Below are positions 36,448-46,863 of a stretch of 64,000 bases of DNA, in pieces. A program made the position numbers and the translations under genes. Numbering within the stretch: the first letter of the stretch is position 1; each line of letters starts with the position of its first letter. A model generated the notes under the pieces. It made no database searches. It was not told the origin of the DNA and saw nothing but the letters and a program-made list of their open reading frames with translations. The stretch comes from Heloderma charlesbogerti. Its lineage: Eukaryota > Chordata > Lepidosauria > Squamata > Helodermatidae. The stretch spans positions 1,302,001 through 1,366,000 of the forward strand of contig JANEZZ010002201.1 in assembly GCA_026122225.1 (NCBI GenBank), in the 5' to 3' direction.

Positions 36448-37262
36448 TAGGGATGTATGAAAGTCACTTACCTTTTGTGGATTATGTTGATGGTGTGGGG
36501 GGGGGGAGGCGCTCTGTCCTTTCCCCTGGAATCCTGGATGGGCAGGGAGGCGCTCCATTCCTCCCCCCGGGAATCCTGGCCGGCTGGCTGTGCTCCTCAG
36601 GGATTCTGTGGAGCTGCCGGACATCCGGCTGCTGGCTAGCAGGGACACAAATGGCGGCGGCCATAGCTGCCGCCGTTTGCGTCCCTGCAGTCAGCCATGA
36701 TAGGCTACGTAAATCTTTACGTAGCCTATCACTTGTGACTTAAAAGACAACAACGCGCATACGCAAATGGCGGCGGCCATGGCCGTCATTTGCGTTCCTT
36801 ATTTTGGCATGTCTTAGTCTACGTCAAGATTTACATAGACTAAGACGGCGAAAATAAGGGGAACGCAAATAGCGTAGCGGATGCATTTGCATACGCGCGT
36901 TGTTGTTGTTTTTAAGTCAGACATGATAGGCTACGTAAAATTTACGTAGCCTATCACTGTTTTTTTTTTAAACCTAGCAGTGATAGGCTACGTAAATCTT
37001 TACGTAGCCTATCACGTCTTTTTTTTTTTTTTTAACTGGAAATGGCAGCAGCGGCAGCCGGTCGGAAGACCGGCCGCTGCAGCCGCTGCCTCCGAATCGC
37101 TGCCGTAGCCGCCACTGGAGCTGCCGCCGCCAGGAAGATCCGCCCCAGGTAAGTCTCGTCCCGGGGGGGGGGGGCAGACCGTTCTGCCACCGATTTCAAG
37201 GGGCCGAATGCTCTGGCATTCGGCCTCCCTGAGATCCGTGGCGGAATTCTCTGACATCCCTA
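36448..37262. mobile_element. hAT-like non-autonomous foldback element (copy 1) inside BovB
   Basis: This 815-bp element begins TAGGGATG and ends CATCCCTA, flanked by a perfect 8-bp duplication CCCTGGAC (36440-36447 and 37263-37270). Eight-bp duplications and termini of this form are typical of the hAT superfamily. The BovB text resumes exactly after it. The interior is GC-rich with nested palindromes: TACGTAAA-type units at 36698-36731, 36924-36956 and 36980-37015, and a roughly 170-bp palindrome at 36747-36917. No transposase is seen. Confidence 0.85.
36747..36917. repeat. Long nested palindrome inside hAT-like copy 1
   Basis: Two arms of about 85 bp. The outer parts read AACAACGCGCATACGC on the left and its near complement on the right, with ATTTGCGTTCC inside. 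The centre is a second palindrome (36811-36846) with GTCTTAGTCTA arms. Mismatches are few. Confidence 0.8.
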
Positions 37263-37984
37263 CCCTGGACTGGAAGGAGGTCAAATCAGTCAGTCTTAAA
37301 GGAATTCAACCCTGACTGCTCATTGGAAGGACATATACTGAAGTTGAAGCTCAAATATTTTGGCCACCTAATGCGAAGAGAAAAGTCACTGGAAAAGACC
37401 CTGATGCTGGGAAGATTGAAGGCAAAAGGAGAAGGGGACGGCAGAGGATGAGATGGCTAGATAGCATCATCGATGCAATGAATATGAACTTGAGCACACT
37501 CCGGGAGACAGCGAAGGACAGGAAGGCCTGGTGTGCTATGGTCCATGGGGTCATGAAGAGTCGGACTTGACTTAACAACTGAACAACAAGAAATAATAAT
37601 GATGGACACATGTATAATGGTTCTGATTACGTACTTACCAAAAACAGAATCATCAGTACATTTTAATACCTTACAACAACAATAGATATAGCTGCATCAT
37701 AGGAATAATCACACATCTGTTCCAAGGTGTCTTTCTTTGCCTCTTGCAAGAAACTAAAATGAAACGCTAGTAGTAGTAAAGCATTGGCATACTCTGAAAA
37801 TGTAAGCAATTAATCATGCAGTCCTATTCATGTTTACTTGGGAGCAAGTCCCACTGAATTTAATGGAGCTAACTCCTAAGAGTTTATTTATTGTATTTAT
37901 ATCCAGCTCTTCCTCACAAAGAGGGAAGACTTGTGGCCTTAAACAATATAACTTTATTGTGCTTTGAAAGAGTGCACTTATCTT

Positions 37985-38082
37985 AAAATCTGCTCTGACT
38001 TGGATTCCTGCATTGAGCAGGGGGTTGGACTCCTTGGTCTTGTAGGCCCCTTCCAACCCCACTATTCTATGATTCTATGATC
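37985..38082 (+). mobile_element. CR1 LINE 3' terminus
   Basis: Ends in the diagnostic CR1 octamer repeat ATTCTATGATTCTATGA, preceded by TTGTAGGCCCCTTCCAACCC. A short 5'-truncated copy. Confidence 0.9.
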
Positions 38083-38762
38083 TGTGTTAGGCAATAAGCT
38101 TGTATTAAGATCATTGGAAGAAGTTAGGTCTAAACTAGGGTATACCACTTCCTTCCTTTTGTATCAACAATTTAAACAGTTATGTGTGCATTTAACAGTA
38201 GCATTTCTGAAGGTTCCATTGATGACTGGTTTTCAAGATGTGTTTTTTTTAAACCCTTTGAAACTCAAAATGCTATGCATTACATTTGTCCCAACAGAAC
38301 TTATTTTTGCAGTTCAGTATGAGAATAAACTATCTGGTATAATCGACTATTAAATGTGTTGCTTGTTTTTAAAAGTCATAGAATCATAGTCATGTTTTCC
38401 AAGCTTTACAAAAGTGCCTAGTTCCGTAAATGCATTAAAAAATTATACAATAGAAGTGTTTTGTTCTTTTTTAACGTGAACTTTAAGAAAGAATCTATTC
38501 AATATATAGTTCTGCTGGTCATGAAAAACAAGTCTATAGTGCTGCCTAAGAAGTATTAGTGTTCAAAAAACCTACTGGTTTAAGACCAGAGTTAAAACTC
38601 ACTCATTTTGGCTGAAGCTCCACAAACCCAGGAAACTGGAAGCCAAGGCTGATGCCTTAACAGACGTGTCCTATGATCAGTAATGATGTTGTACAATGTT
38701 ACAAATTGTGCTTGCTTGCAACTTACCCACCATGTATGCACATTTTTCCTGGCTCTTTCAGA

Positions 38763-40716
38763 TAGGCCCATAGCCAGCCTAAATGTTGGGGGGGGGGGCT
38801 GCCAAAAAAGTGGGGGGGTAGTTTATCTGGTCCGTAGGCCCTTTTAAGACAGAACTGTAAACTGTTTTTATTTTACCCTTATTTTTGCAGCCATACTGCA
38901 ATTTATGTACATTCAAAAAATTTCACTAAGCAACTTCAACAATTGTTACGGTTCTTGCCACCAATTAACAAAAAAGGTAAACTATCAAGAATAACCCACT
39001 ATTAGAAAAACAAGAATAAGCTACAACAGGAATATTCTTATAATCATAGAGTTGGAAGGAGCCATTCAACCCTGCTTAGTCCAGGAATCTAGTTTAAAGC
39101 ATCCCTGACATCCCTAGCTGTCTAGTTTCTGCTTGAATATCTCTAGCAATGTAGAGTCCACCACCTCTCTAGGCGGTTGGTTCCATTGTGTGACTGCTCT
39201 GACCATTAGGACGTTTTTCCTGATGTTCATCTGAAATCTGCCTTCCTCTAATTTAAGCCACTTATTTTATGTCCTACAGTCCCAAATGATAGAGAATAGG
39301 CTGCGGCCCTCTTCTGTGTGACAACCTATAGGTATTTGAAAAGTGCTATCATATCCCCCCTCAGTCTGCTCTTCTCAAGGCTAAACATACCTAGTTCCCT
39401 CAGTCTTTGCTTGTAGGACTTAGTTTCTAGTCCCCTGATCATCTTTGTTGCCCTTCTCTGAACTCGTTCCAATTTTTCTGAATCCTTAAAGTGTGCTGTC
39501 CAGAAGTGGACACAGTATTCAAGGTAAGGTCTGACCAGCGCAGAGTAGAGTGGAACTATTACTTCCTGTGATTTTAAAACTATACTTCTATTGATGCAAC
39601 CTAAAATTGCATTTGCTTCTTTTGCAGCCACATCACATTGCTGATTCATATTTAGCTTGGGATTGACTAAAACTCCAAGATCCTTTTTATACCTACTATT
39701 ACCATGCCAGGTATCCCCCACCTTATACCTGTGCATTTCATGTATTTTTCCTAAATGAAGAACTTCGCACTTGTCTGTTAAAATTCATTCTGTTATGTTC
39801 TGCCCTGTCTCCTAATCTTATCAAGATAATTTTGAATTTTGTTTCTGTCTTCTAAGGGATTAGCCATCCCTCCCAATTTTGTGTCATTGCAAATTTGATC
39901 AGCATTTCCCCCACCTCTTGAACTCCTCTTCCTGTTGGTTTTTCCTGCCATGGAATCCTACTTATCAGTGCTCTTGAGTTTATTAAAATCAGCTTTCCTG
40001 AAGTCCAGGGAGTTTTCGAAGACATTTTGATGGTGCTTCATTGTCTACAGATTTACATGCTTCCTTGGCTACTTCAGAAGCGTTGTTGAAAACACTATCA
40101 TTTTGCATCTTGCAACTGCCTCCCTAAACAATAAGTTTAAATGCTGCTTCGATATGCAGATTCTTCTGCTGCTGCAGTGATATTATAGGTTTAAGATATC
40201 CCAGTACTTTTAGCATAATTTCGGTAAGAAATGGAGAAGAAAGACTACAGATCTGACTGAGAAATCCAACAGCTTCAGTTTTTAGATGACAAAAATTTTC
40301 ACATGGGGAAGATGCACTGATTAAGTTGTGTGTGGAAACCATGAATTCTTTATCTGAATGTATAACTGGAACTGAATCCAAATTTCCAGTCCATTGTTGA
40401 ACCAACAGGTGTTTTAAAGAACTGCCTTTATACATCTGAGCCACACGCCCTTCTTAAAAAAAGATGTACAACTGTTCACATATGTCAATATTCCTTCATC
40501 TCAGGTATACCCTCAATTACATGTGCTATTAGGAATATGTGGGCACATTCCACCATGGTACTGCCCCAAAGTAATAGCATCTGTACCTTTAAGAAAGACA
40601 AAAGCTTTCCTGTTTGTTTCCTAAAATGTCTGTAATAAATGTAATTGTTAAAAAAAATGGGGGGCAGAGAAAATTTAGGGGGGATGCCCATGTAGCCCTC
40701 CCTGGCTACAGGCCTG
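38763..40716. mobile_element. hAT-like transposon remnant containing a nested CR1
   Basis: The left end TAGGCCCATAGCCAG and right end CTGGCTACAGGCCTG are inverted repeats, flanked by CTTTCAGA (38755-38762) and CTTTCAGG (40717-40724), an 8-bp duplication with one change. Inside, a CR1 occupies about 39033-40110. The remainder holds a 107-codon open frame at 40124-40444 on the minus strand that could be a transposase remnant; I could not match it to a family. Confidence 0.75.
39033..40110 (-). mobile_element. CR1 LINE fragment, reverse-transcriptase C-terminal part
   Basis: Minus-strand CR1 text. The tail end is at 39033 (AATCATAGAGTTGGAAGGAG on plus). The frame 39736-39326 reads KDLGVLVNPKLNMNQQCD, then RPYLEYCVHFW and KLERVQRRATKMIRGLE, all hallmarks of the CR1 ORF2 end. 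It is 5' truncated. Confidence 0.9.
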
Positions 40717-41129
40717 CTTTCAGGCCCAACCTCAGATGAGGAGGATGGAGTGCCTGAGACCAGCAAAGGTGCTCCACATTGCCCTGGTCCTGTATTGCTT
40801 TATGAAGCATCTGAACCTTACTGTATTGGTAGAAAAATCCTCCTGTGAGTTGACCCATGCCTGTTTGTGTGTGTACATGGTGGGTAAGTTGTAAGCAAAC
40901 ACAATTTTTGGGATTACACAACAACATTACTGATCATGGGACATGCCTGTTAAGGCATCAACCTTAGCTTCCAATTTCTTGGCTTGAAGCTTGAACCAAT
41001 GTGTGATAGCCTTAATTCTGGTCTTAAACTAGCAAGTGTTTTGAACATTGAATTTCCCTAGTTGAGAAGCGCAAAGAAGCTCCTTCCCCATTTCCTTGTA
41101 TAATTTCAACAGTTGGGGTTCAGAGGCTT

Positions 41130-41609
41130 GACCATATAAGGTTAGAACTGTTGTTATTAGCTTGACCAAAGTGGCTCCATCTTTGTTCGTTATATAACCT
41201 TAGCTAAAGCTGATGGGATTGTTATGCTGTTTATGCACGTTTAGCTGTCACAGTAGCAGGAAATGAACTGTTTGAGTGAGAACATGTAACCACAACCCCA
41301 CCCCTCGAGTGTGCATCAGATAACCACATGTCTTGAGCTTATGGCCAAACGGAGAAAAGTTTGCCTAACAGTTTGTAATACCTGCTAAGTGTTAAAAGTA
41401 ACAGTTTCGTTTACTGCACAGTACATCAACTATAGTATTACTGACACATGTGTGCTTTTTCCTGTGTAACTCCAGCTAGCTATAAAAGACGAGCCTGAGG
41501 TTTCCTTGGGGCTGGAGTATATTTTCTTGTACTCAACCTTGCTGCAGAAATAAAATGCGTTGGACCTTTACCTGGTGTCTATGGCTTCATTGGACCAGCA
41601 CTAGACACA
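41130..41609 (+). repeat. Endogenous retrovirus LTR, gammaretrovirus-like (solo or truncated)
   Basis: LTR architecture is visible: a TATAAAAG box at about 41482, an AATAAA polyadenylation signal at about 41549 in R, a GGACCTTTACCTGGTGTC U5 stretch, and an end in ACACA followed by TGGGGGG, which resembles the start of a tRNA-Pro primer-binding site (41613 on). No gag, pol or env was recognised downstream, so it is inert. The left boundary is approximate. Confidence 0.65.
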
Positions 41610-41620
41610 ACCTGGGGGGG

Positions 41621-43046
41621 GGCATTCTGCCCTCTTACCACATGGTTTTTAAAAAGGAAATTTATTATTATGGTGTTCTGGAAAAACCCCAACAAGAACA
41701 CAAACTAAAAAACAAAACGGAAATAAGTCATTCACTGAATAGATATGTACAAATAAAGATACATCCTTGTATGTTCAGAATAGCTTACATCTGAGTAAGC
41801 CTGAACAGGATTCCATCATAGCTTTTCCTTTTCCTCCCTCTTCATCAGTGATCTGTTGAGCAGTGAGAGTGAGACCCTCAGCTTTTAAGATTACCTCACT
41901 CCTATCTCAGTTGACAGTTTTTTGCTACCCCTACCTCACTGTCAGAATGCTGACAGGAACATTGGAATTCCTCTCAAAATACTGGCATACTGGCAGCATT
42001 CTAGCTTCAGAGTGAAACTGAGCATGCCTGACATAACTTTGCCAGCTGCTGCTGCTATAGGCTTTCATGGGGCAGAAAAACCTTGATCACTTTTAAACTG
42101 CTGCTCAGAATTTCACGAAACCAACGGAAGGCACATCTCCTGGACAAGCCTGAATATAGAACATCAGTAGTTTCACCCAGAGTTTGAAAGGAATATATGA
42201 TATGTCAAGCTGCAGCTTGGAATAAAAAGTACAAGTGTTTTAATTTCCAGCACTTCTTAACATGCTGTGTCTGTGGCAATTTGCATTGGAGTGCTTTGAA
42301 ATTTTGCACAATTGCAGACATCCTCAGGTAGATTGTAGATGCCAAGTTTCAGGTTATTAGCAGGTGTCATTTTTATAAGCAGTGGAATTTTGAGGCTTAT
42401 AATGGCAGAAACCTTTTTTTGCAACTCACCTAAAGATGCCCTCCTGTGCCCCTTTAATGCATTTAGAGTCCCTTTTGAAGACCATAATTCTTGCCTTGTC
42501 TTGCTGGATTAGACCAAGGTTCCATCAAAGCTAGCATTCTGTTCTCATTGCATCCATCAAAACCCCTGCTGTGTCAGGGCCATGCCTCCAGATTTCCTTG
42601 GCCCCTGGATTCCCCATCTGGGCACAACAAAGCCTCCCCATCCACACTGCTCTTCCACCAGCATTCCAGCTGGGGCCTGGCTTTGGTGTGCCACCCTGAC
42701 CAAGACATGGGGTGGAAGAGTGCTCGTACTTCAGTCAGGGCAGCTTTGTCTGCCTCGCACCTTCCCCAGTGAGGCAGGATGCAGGCTGGGCGAAGCACTT
42801 AGTGCACCACTCCCTCTCCATCCTGCATTGGGAGGAGCTGTACATGGTAGAATCCCCACTGTTTGCTCAGTCACTGATCGGAGATAATAGTGGGGTTTCT
42901 CTTCCCCCCAGGCTACAGGGGGCAGAGGCTTGGAGAGGAAGCCCAGGCTTTTGTGGGCTGATGAGTAACCTCCATGGGCCAGATTGGGTTGACAGGCTAG
43001 AGATTCCCCATCCCTGCCCTACAAGATAATGTATGGCGAGTGTGTG
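41621..43046. other. Intergenic downstream of the LTR
   Basis: No retroviral genes follow the LTR. A short CR1/L3-like tail relic lies at 42495-42555. The 42570-43020 part is GC-richer with no recognised gene. Confidence 0.45.
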
Positions 43047-43730
43047 ATCCTATTGTTTCACCAGGACCGCTCAGTGGCTTTTGATACCATTGACCATGGT
43101 ATCAGTCTGGATTGTCTCTGTGGGACTGGTCTTGGAGAAACAACGTAATGGTAGCTCCGTTACTTTACTGGAGGGACTGACCCAGAAGGTGGCTCTGGGG
43201 ACTTGTGTTCCACCTGTTGACCACTGACATTTGAGGTTCCCCAAGTGTCTGTCGATGGAGGTACAGGTGGCATTAGTTGCCCGGAGTGCTTTTGAGCAGC
43301 TTAGGCTGGTTTGGCAGCTGTGACTCTATCTAGGAAAGCTGATCTAGACACAGTTACACACGCTTTGGTTACTTCCAGGTTAGCTTACTTTAATGTGCTT
43401 CATGTGGGGCTGTCCTTGAAGATGGTTTGGCGAAAGGAGCTGGTACAGAATCCGGGAGCGAAAGTGCTTGTAAGAAGTCAGATAGCCAGATCATATTGCA
43501 CTTACTCTGTATTGGTTACATTGTCTGCCTATCTGTTCCAGGCCCAATTCAAGGTGCTGGTTTCGTCCTTTAAAGTCCTAAATGGTTTGAGACCACCTAC
43601 ACCTGTATGAGCCTGTCCAAGCATTAAGATCAGCATAGGTGGCCCTACTTCAAGCCCTCCAGCAAGAGCCATTAGGCTTGTAGGTACTGGGGAGATAAAG
43701 TAGCCTCACAGCTTTGGAATTCCCAAAGGA
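43047..43730 (+). mobile_element. L2-like LINE ORF fragment, first
   Basis: Broken L2 coding text: VTSRLAYFNVLHVGLSLK then RIARSY-like and QFKVLVSSFKVLNGLRPPTP, in several frames. Decayed. Confidence 0.75.
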
Positions 43731-43834
43731 GGCCTCATTGCTGCTTGTTTAAAAAAATAACTCTGAGGACACATTTGCACAGTCTACATTAGGTTAAATT
43801 GTGCTCTACTTGAAAACAATCTGCTGCTGTTTAA

Positions 43835-44303
43835 TCATAAACAGCAGATGGTTTTATACGCACTGGCTGCCTATTTGCTACCAGGCCGGGTTTAAGGTAT
43901 TAGTACTAGTGTATAAAGCCCTAAACAACTTGGGACCAGGATACCTGAGAGAGCATCTTCTCCTTTACCAACCTACCCGACCACTGAGGTCATCAGAGGG
44001 CTTGTTCCTGGTGGTTCCACGCAGACCTATGGCCTGGTTGGAGTCCACCAGGAAAAGAGCCTTCAGCATGGCAGCTCCCGTCCTGTGGAATTCCCTGTCT
44101 TTAGAGGTGCCAATATTGTGTTGTTTTCGGTGCCTCCTGAAGACATTGCTATTTCAAGAGGCCTTCCCTGAGTGACCAGCTGCAGTTTATTAAGTTCAGA
44201 ATCTGTTCTTTTAAAATGTTTTAACTGTTTTAATTATGGGGTTTTATTCTTTTATCATGTTGTTCACCACCCTGGAATCTTTGATGTGGAGTAGTATATA
44301 AAT
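43835..44303 (+). mobile_element. L2-like LINE ORF C-terminus and 3' tail, second
   Basis: The frame reads GFKVLVLVYKALNNLGPGYL, RPLRSSEGLFLVVPRR and APVLWNSLSLEV to a stop at 44175. The 3' tail follows and is interrupted at 44303 by a SINE. Confidence 0.82.
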
Positions 44304-44643
44304 TGGGGCTGCGGTGGCTTAGTGGTTAAGACGCTGAACTGCAGACTGGAAGGTCGGCAGGACAGCAGTTCGAGACCCGAGTGCTGCGTGATGGAGTGAG
44401 CTCCCGTCTTCAGTCCCAGCTTCTGCCAACCTAGCAGTTCGAAAGCAAGAAATTGCAAGTAGATAAATAGGTACTGCTTCGGCGGGAAAGGTAACAGCGT
44501 TCCGTGCACCTCGGTGTTCAGTCATACCAGCCACATGACCACGGAAGCGTCTTCGGACAGCGCTGGCTCTTCGGCTTAGAAACGGGGATGAGCACTGCAC
44601 CCTAGAGTTGGACACGACTGGTTGGGGACACCTTTACCTTTTT
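44304..44643 (+). mobile_element. tRNA-derived SINE with BovB-like tail, full length
   Basis: Starts GGGGCTGCGGTGGCTTAGTG with a tRNA-type A box and a GTTCGAGACCC B box. Ends GGACACGACTGG then CCTTTACCTTTTT. A perfect 11-bp duplication AGTATATAAAT (44293-44303 and 44644-44654) flanks it. The GGACACGACTG tail is shared with BovB, which would supply the retrotransposition machinery. Confidence 0.88.
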
Positions 44644-45054
44644 AGTATATAAATACTGTAATAATAATAATAATAATAAGTGTGATTTAAATGTTGAAAT
44701 TATAATTTGTGTTTTCATGTGTTTTAGAGTCTTGCAAGCTGCTTTGTGAGGGCGGTGTTCCCTGAAAGGCGGGTTCAAAATCTTTCAATTAATAAAATAC
44801 GTAAAAGAAGAAATCTCCTAAGACTAATATAGCCATGTACACCACCTTTATTTGTAGAGTCTGAAAATGGAACTACTAGTAGGCACACATGGCCTCCCAA
44901 ACATGTTTGCCATGTAATGCTAATATGAGGGGAAGGAGCTGATTTGCGGCGAACTGATGGGGTGGAGGCAGTCCTTAATCATTCTGCCACCTGCTATTTC
45001 CCTCTCTTAACATCTTCTCTGCCCTTGCTGCTTTTGTTTCTGTTTCACCTGTTG

Positions 45055-45512
45055 AGAGTATTGCAACCTTGTCTGCAAGTTACCGAAAGGGGGCAGTGTT
45101 GCAGCTATTTAATTCATGGGAGTTTTGACCACAGCTAGCCTTAGGATCTCTATAGCCTACAGTGTGGTTTCCTGTGATTTCTTCCTTTTGCTCATCTGCG
45201 CCCCCCGCCCCCACCCTCTTCCATTGCTGGGAGCATGTGAGCTTGTTCTCTTGTTTCTGCCTGTATAATGGAACACAAAATGAACTGAACAAACTCTTCT
45301 TTGGACATCTATGCTGTCTTGCCTGCATTTTATCTGCGGGATTGTTTGTGAGTAAACCCATTTTCCTGTTTCTTCACTAAAGAAGGGTGTGGTCTTTTAT
45401 TCTATGATAGCCTTTGTGTGCATGTGGGACTGGTAAACGCTCATTTTGTTTTGCCTTTTTGTTTTTCTGTGCTAATTGCCTTTCTAACAGGAAGTATAAT
45501 TACTAAATAATC
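45055..45512 (+). repeat. Interspersed repeat A, copy 2 (possible solo LTR)
   Basis: Second copy of the repeat at 400-860, in the same orientation, ending near CTTTCTAACAGG and ACTAAATAATCCCATCA. Divergence is modest with small indels, so the two inserted separately. Confidence 0.5.
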
Positions 45513-46722
45513 CCATCACTAATGCCCGCCCCCCCTCCCCAAAAGCTGGATCTGAGATGAGAAATAAGCTGGTGGTAGTGATGGGTGGCCAGAGGGAAAA
45601 GTTGCCAGGGGAAATCAACATGTAGAGAACCAGCTAATGCGCTGCCCTTGCATTGCCGTTAACTGGCAAACACAAGGGTGCTGAAATAATGTATGGTTCT
45701 GCCGAACGAAATAAGAAAAGACAAAGCCCAGGATATGTGTAACAACATGACAGTGCCAATTTAGCTAAAGAGTACGCTTTTGGAGATGAAAAGAGGGAAG
45801 ACCCTGAGAGAACACAGAGGTTAATAACAGGCTGTGACCTTTGGCTGCCTTCAAGTGACTTATTTTGTGCTATGTAACTGTCTTAAAAACTCTACTCCAG
45901 TAAATTCTACTCTGGATTTTGTGTGAATGAGAGCTCTTCCAGCATCTAACCTGCATTTTGTATTCTACAGAATACAAATGGCATGAGGTTGGCCAAGCCA
46001 GGGCAAGTTTTAACTGAGCGACATGACCCTTGGAATCTTCCGCTTCAGCCACTAATAACATTAGATTTTTAGATTTGTTTATTTGTATATTTTATTATTG
46101 TGTGATTATTTGTTGTGACCTATTCATTTAAAATGTAAACAAAAGAGATATATTCTCTTAATTTATATTTAATTATTAATATAGATCTTGGGATGGGCAC
46201 CATCAAATCCTTGCTCAGGTATGAAACTATAACGTGCCTACAGCTCAGGAAATTTTTCACCTCAAGAATTAGGTTAACCTGTTGTCTGACAATGCTAAAG
46301 TTGCAACTTCATGAGCTTCTGTATGACTGAGCGATGCAAATAAAATGTGTTCTAAAAAGAGGATCCTTCACCAATTTAACCCTCCTGCTCTTTTAAATAG
46401 CATTCTATCTGATTTTGGGGGGTGTCAAAGAGACCTGATTAAGTCAGAGATGGGCAGGGGAATAGATGTATTTGACAATGACTCCCATTTAATGTATAAA
46501 ATATAAACTTTTATTAAAGATTATTATTTATAATACATGGGTACAACTATACAGAGATAGTGGTCTGTATTCACCCCTAGTGCTTCTTCCGACGAGGGTG
46601 TCTCACTTTAATTGGGATATACTGGAAACAAATTAAAACACAACCCCTGCCACATACACACACAAAGGAAGTGGGAGATCGAACACAACATGCGAATCAA
46701 CTCTTTTATAGTAAGAGAATAA
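45513..46722. other. Intergenic, nothing recognised
   Basis: AT-rich sequence with no recognisable gene or repeat up to the Harbinger-like hairpin at 46723. Confidence 0.4.
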
Positions 46723-46855
46723 GGGTGCAATCCTATGCATGTTTAGAGAGAAAAAAGTCTTCCAACTCCCAGCATGCCCCAGCCAGCCATGCTGGCTGGG
46801 GCATGCTTGGCGTTGGAAGACTTTTTTCTCTCTAAACATGCATAGGATTGCAGCC
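46723..46855. mobile_element. Harbinger-like MITE forming a near-perfect hairpin
   Basis: This 133-bp palindrome starts GGGTGCAATCCTATGCATG and ends with its complement. Arms of about 64 bp differ at only a few positions; the centre is CCAGCCAGCCATGCTGGCTGG. It is flanked by TAA on both sides (46720-46722 and 46856-46858), the 3-bp duplication expected of PIF/Harbinger elements. Confidence 0.8.
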
Positions 46856-46863
46856 TAAATAGA

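Larger units (their letters stand above)
33604..37587 (+). mobile_element. BovB (RTE-clade) LINE, nearly full length, decayed, interrupted by a hAT-like element
   Basis: The element starts near 33604 and ends with the BovB tail (CATGGGGTCATGAAGAGTCG, then ACAACTGAACAACAAG). A 7-bp duplication AAGAAAT (33597-33603 and 37588-37594) flanks it. Endonuclease remnants (CLGTWNVRSMNQGK near 34000) and reverse-transcriptase remnants (AFDGVDHNKM, VRQGCILSPCLFNLY, YADDTTLMAES near 35700-36040) are readable, but stops and frameshifts break the frame, so it cannot be autonomous. Without the insert it is about 3.16 kb, close to the usual BovB length. BovB is typical of squamates and ruminants. Confidence 0.93.
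38571..41046. mobile_element. Large foldback repeat split by the hAT-like element
   Basis: Sequence at 38571-38754 is repeated in inverted orientation at about 40872-41046. Shared blocks include GTTTAAGACCAG, GATGCCTTAACAG, ATGATCAGTAATG and AACTTACCCACCATGTA. The hAT-like element with its CR1 lies between the arms, so three insertions are nested. The family was not identified. Confidence 0.7.

Noticed and set aside
33663..36460. Possibility that the BovB is an active autonomous LINE
   Set aside because: The endonuclease/reverse-transcriptase frame is broken by many stops and frameshifts and by an 815-bp insertion.
36698..37015. Regularly repeated palindromes suggesting a CRISPR array
   Set aside because: Spacing is irregular, the units sit inside a transposon with target duplications, and the host is a vertebrate.
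41610..43046. Retroviral gag or pol after the LTR
   Set aside because: No recognisable retroviral protein motif in any frame; treated as a solo or truncated LTR.
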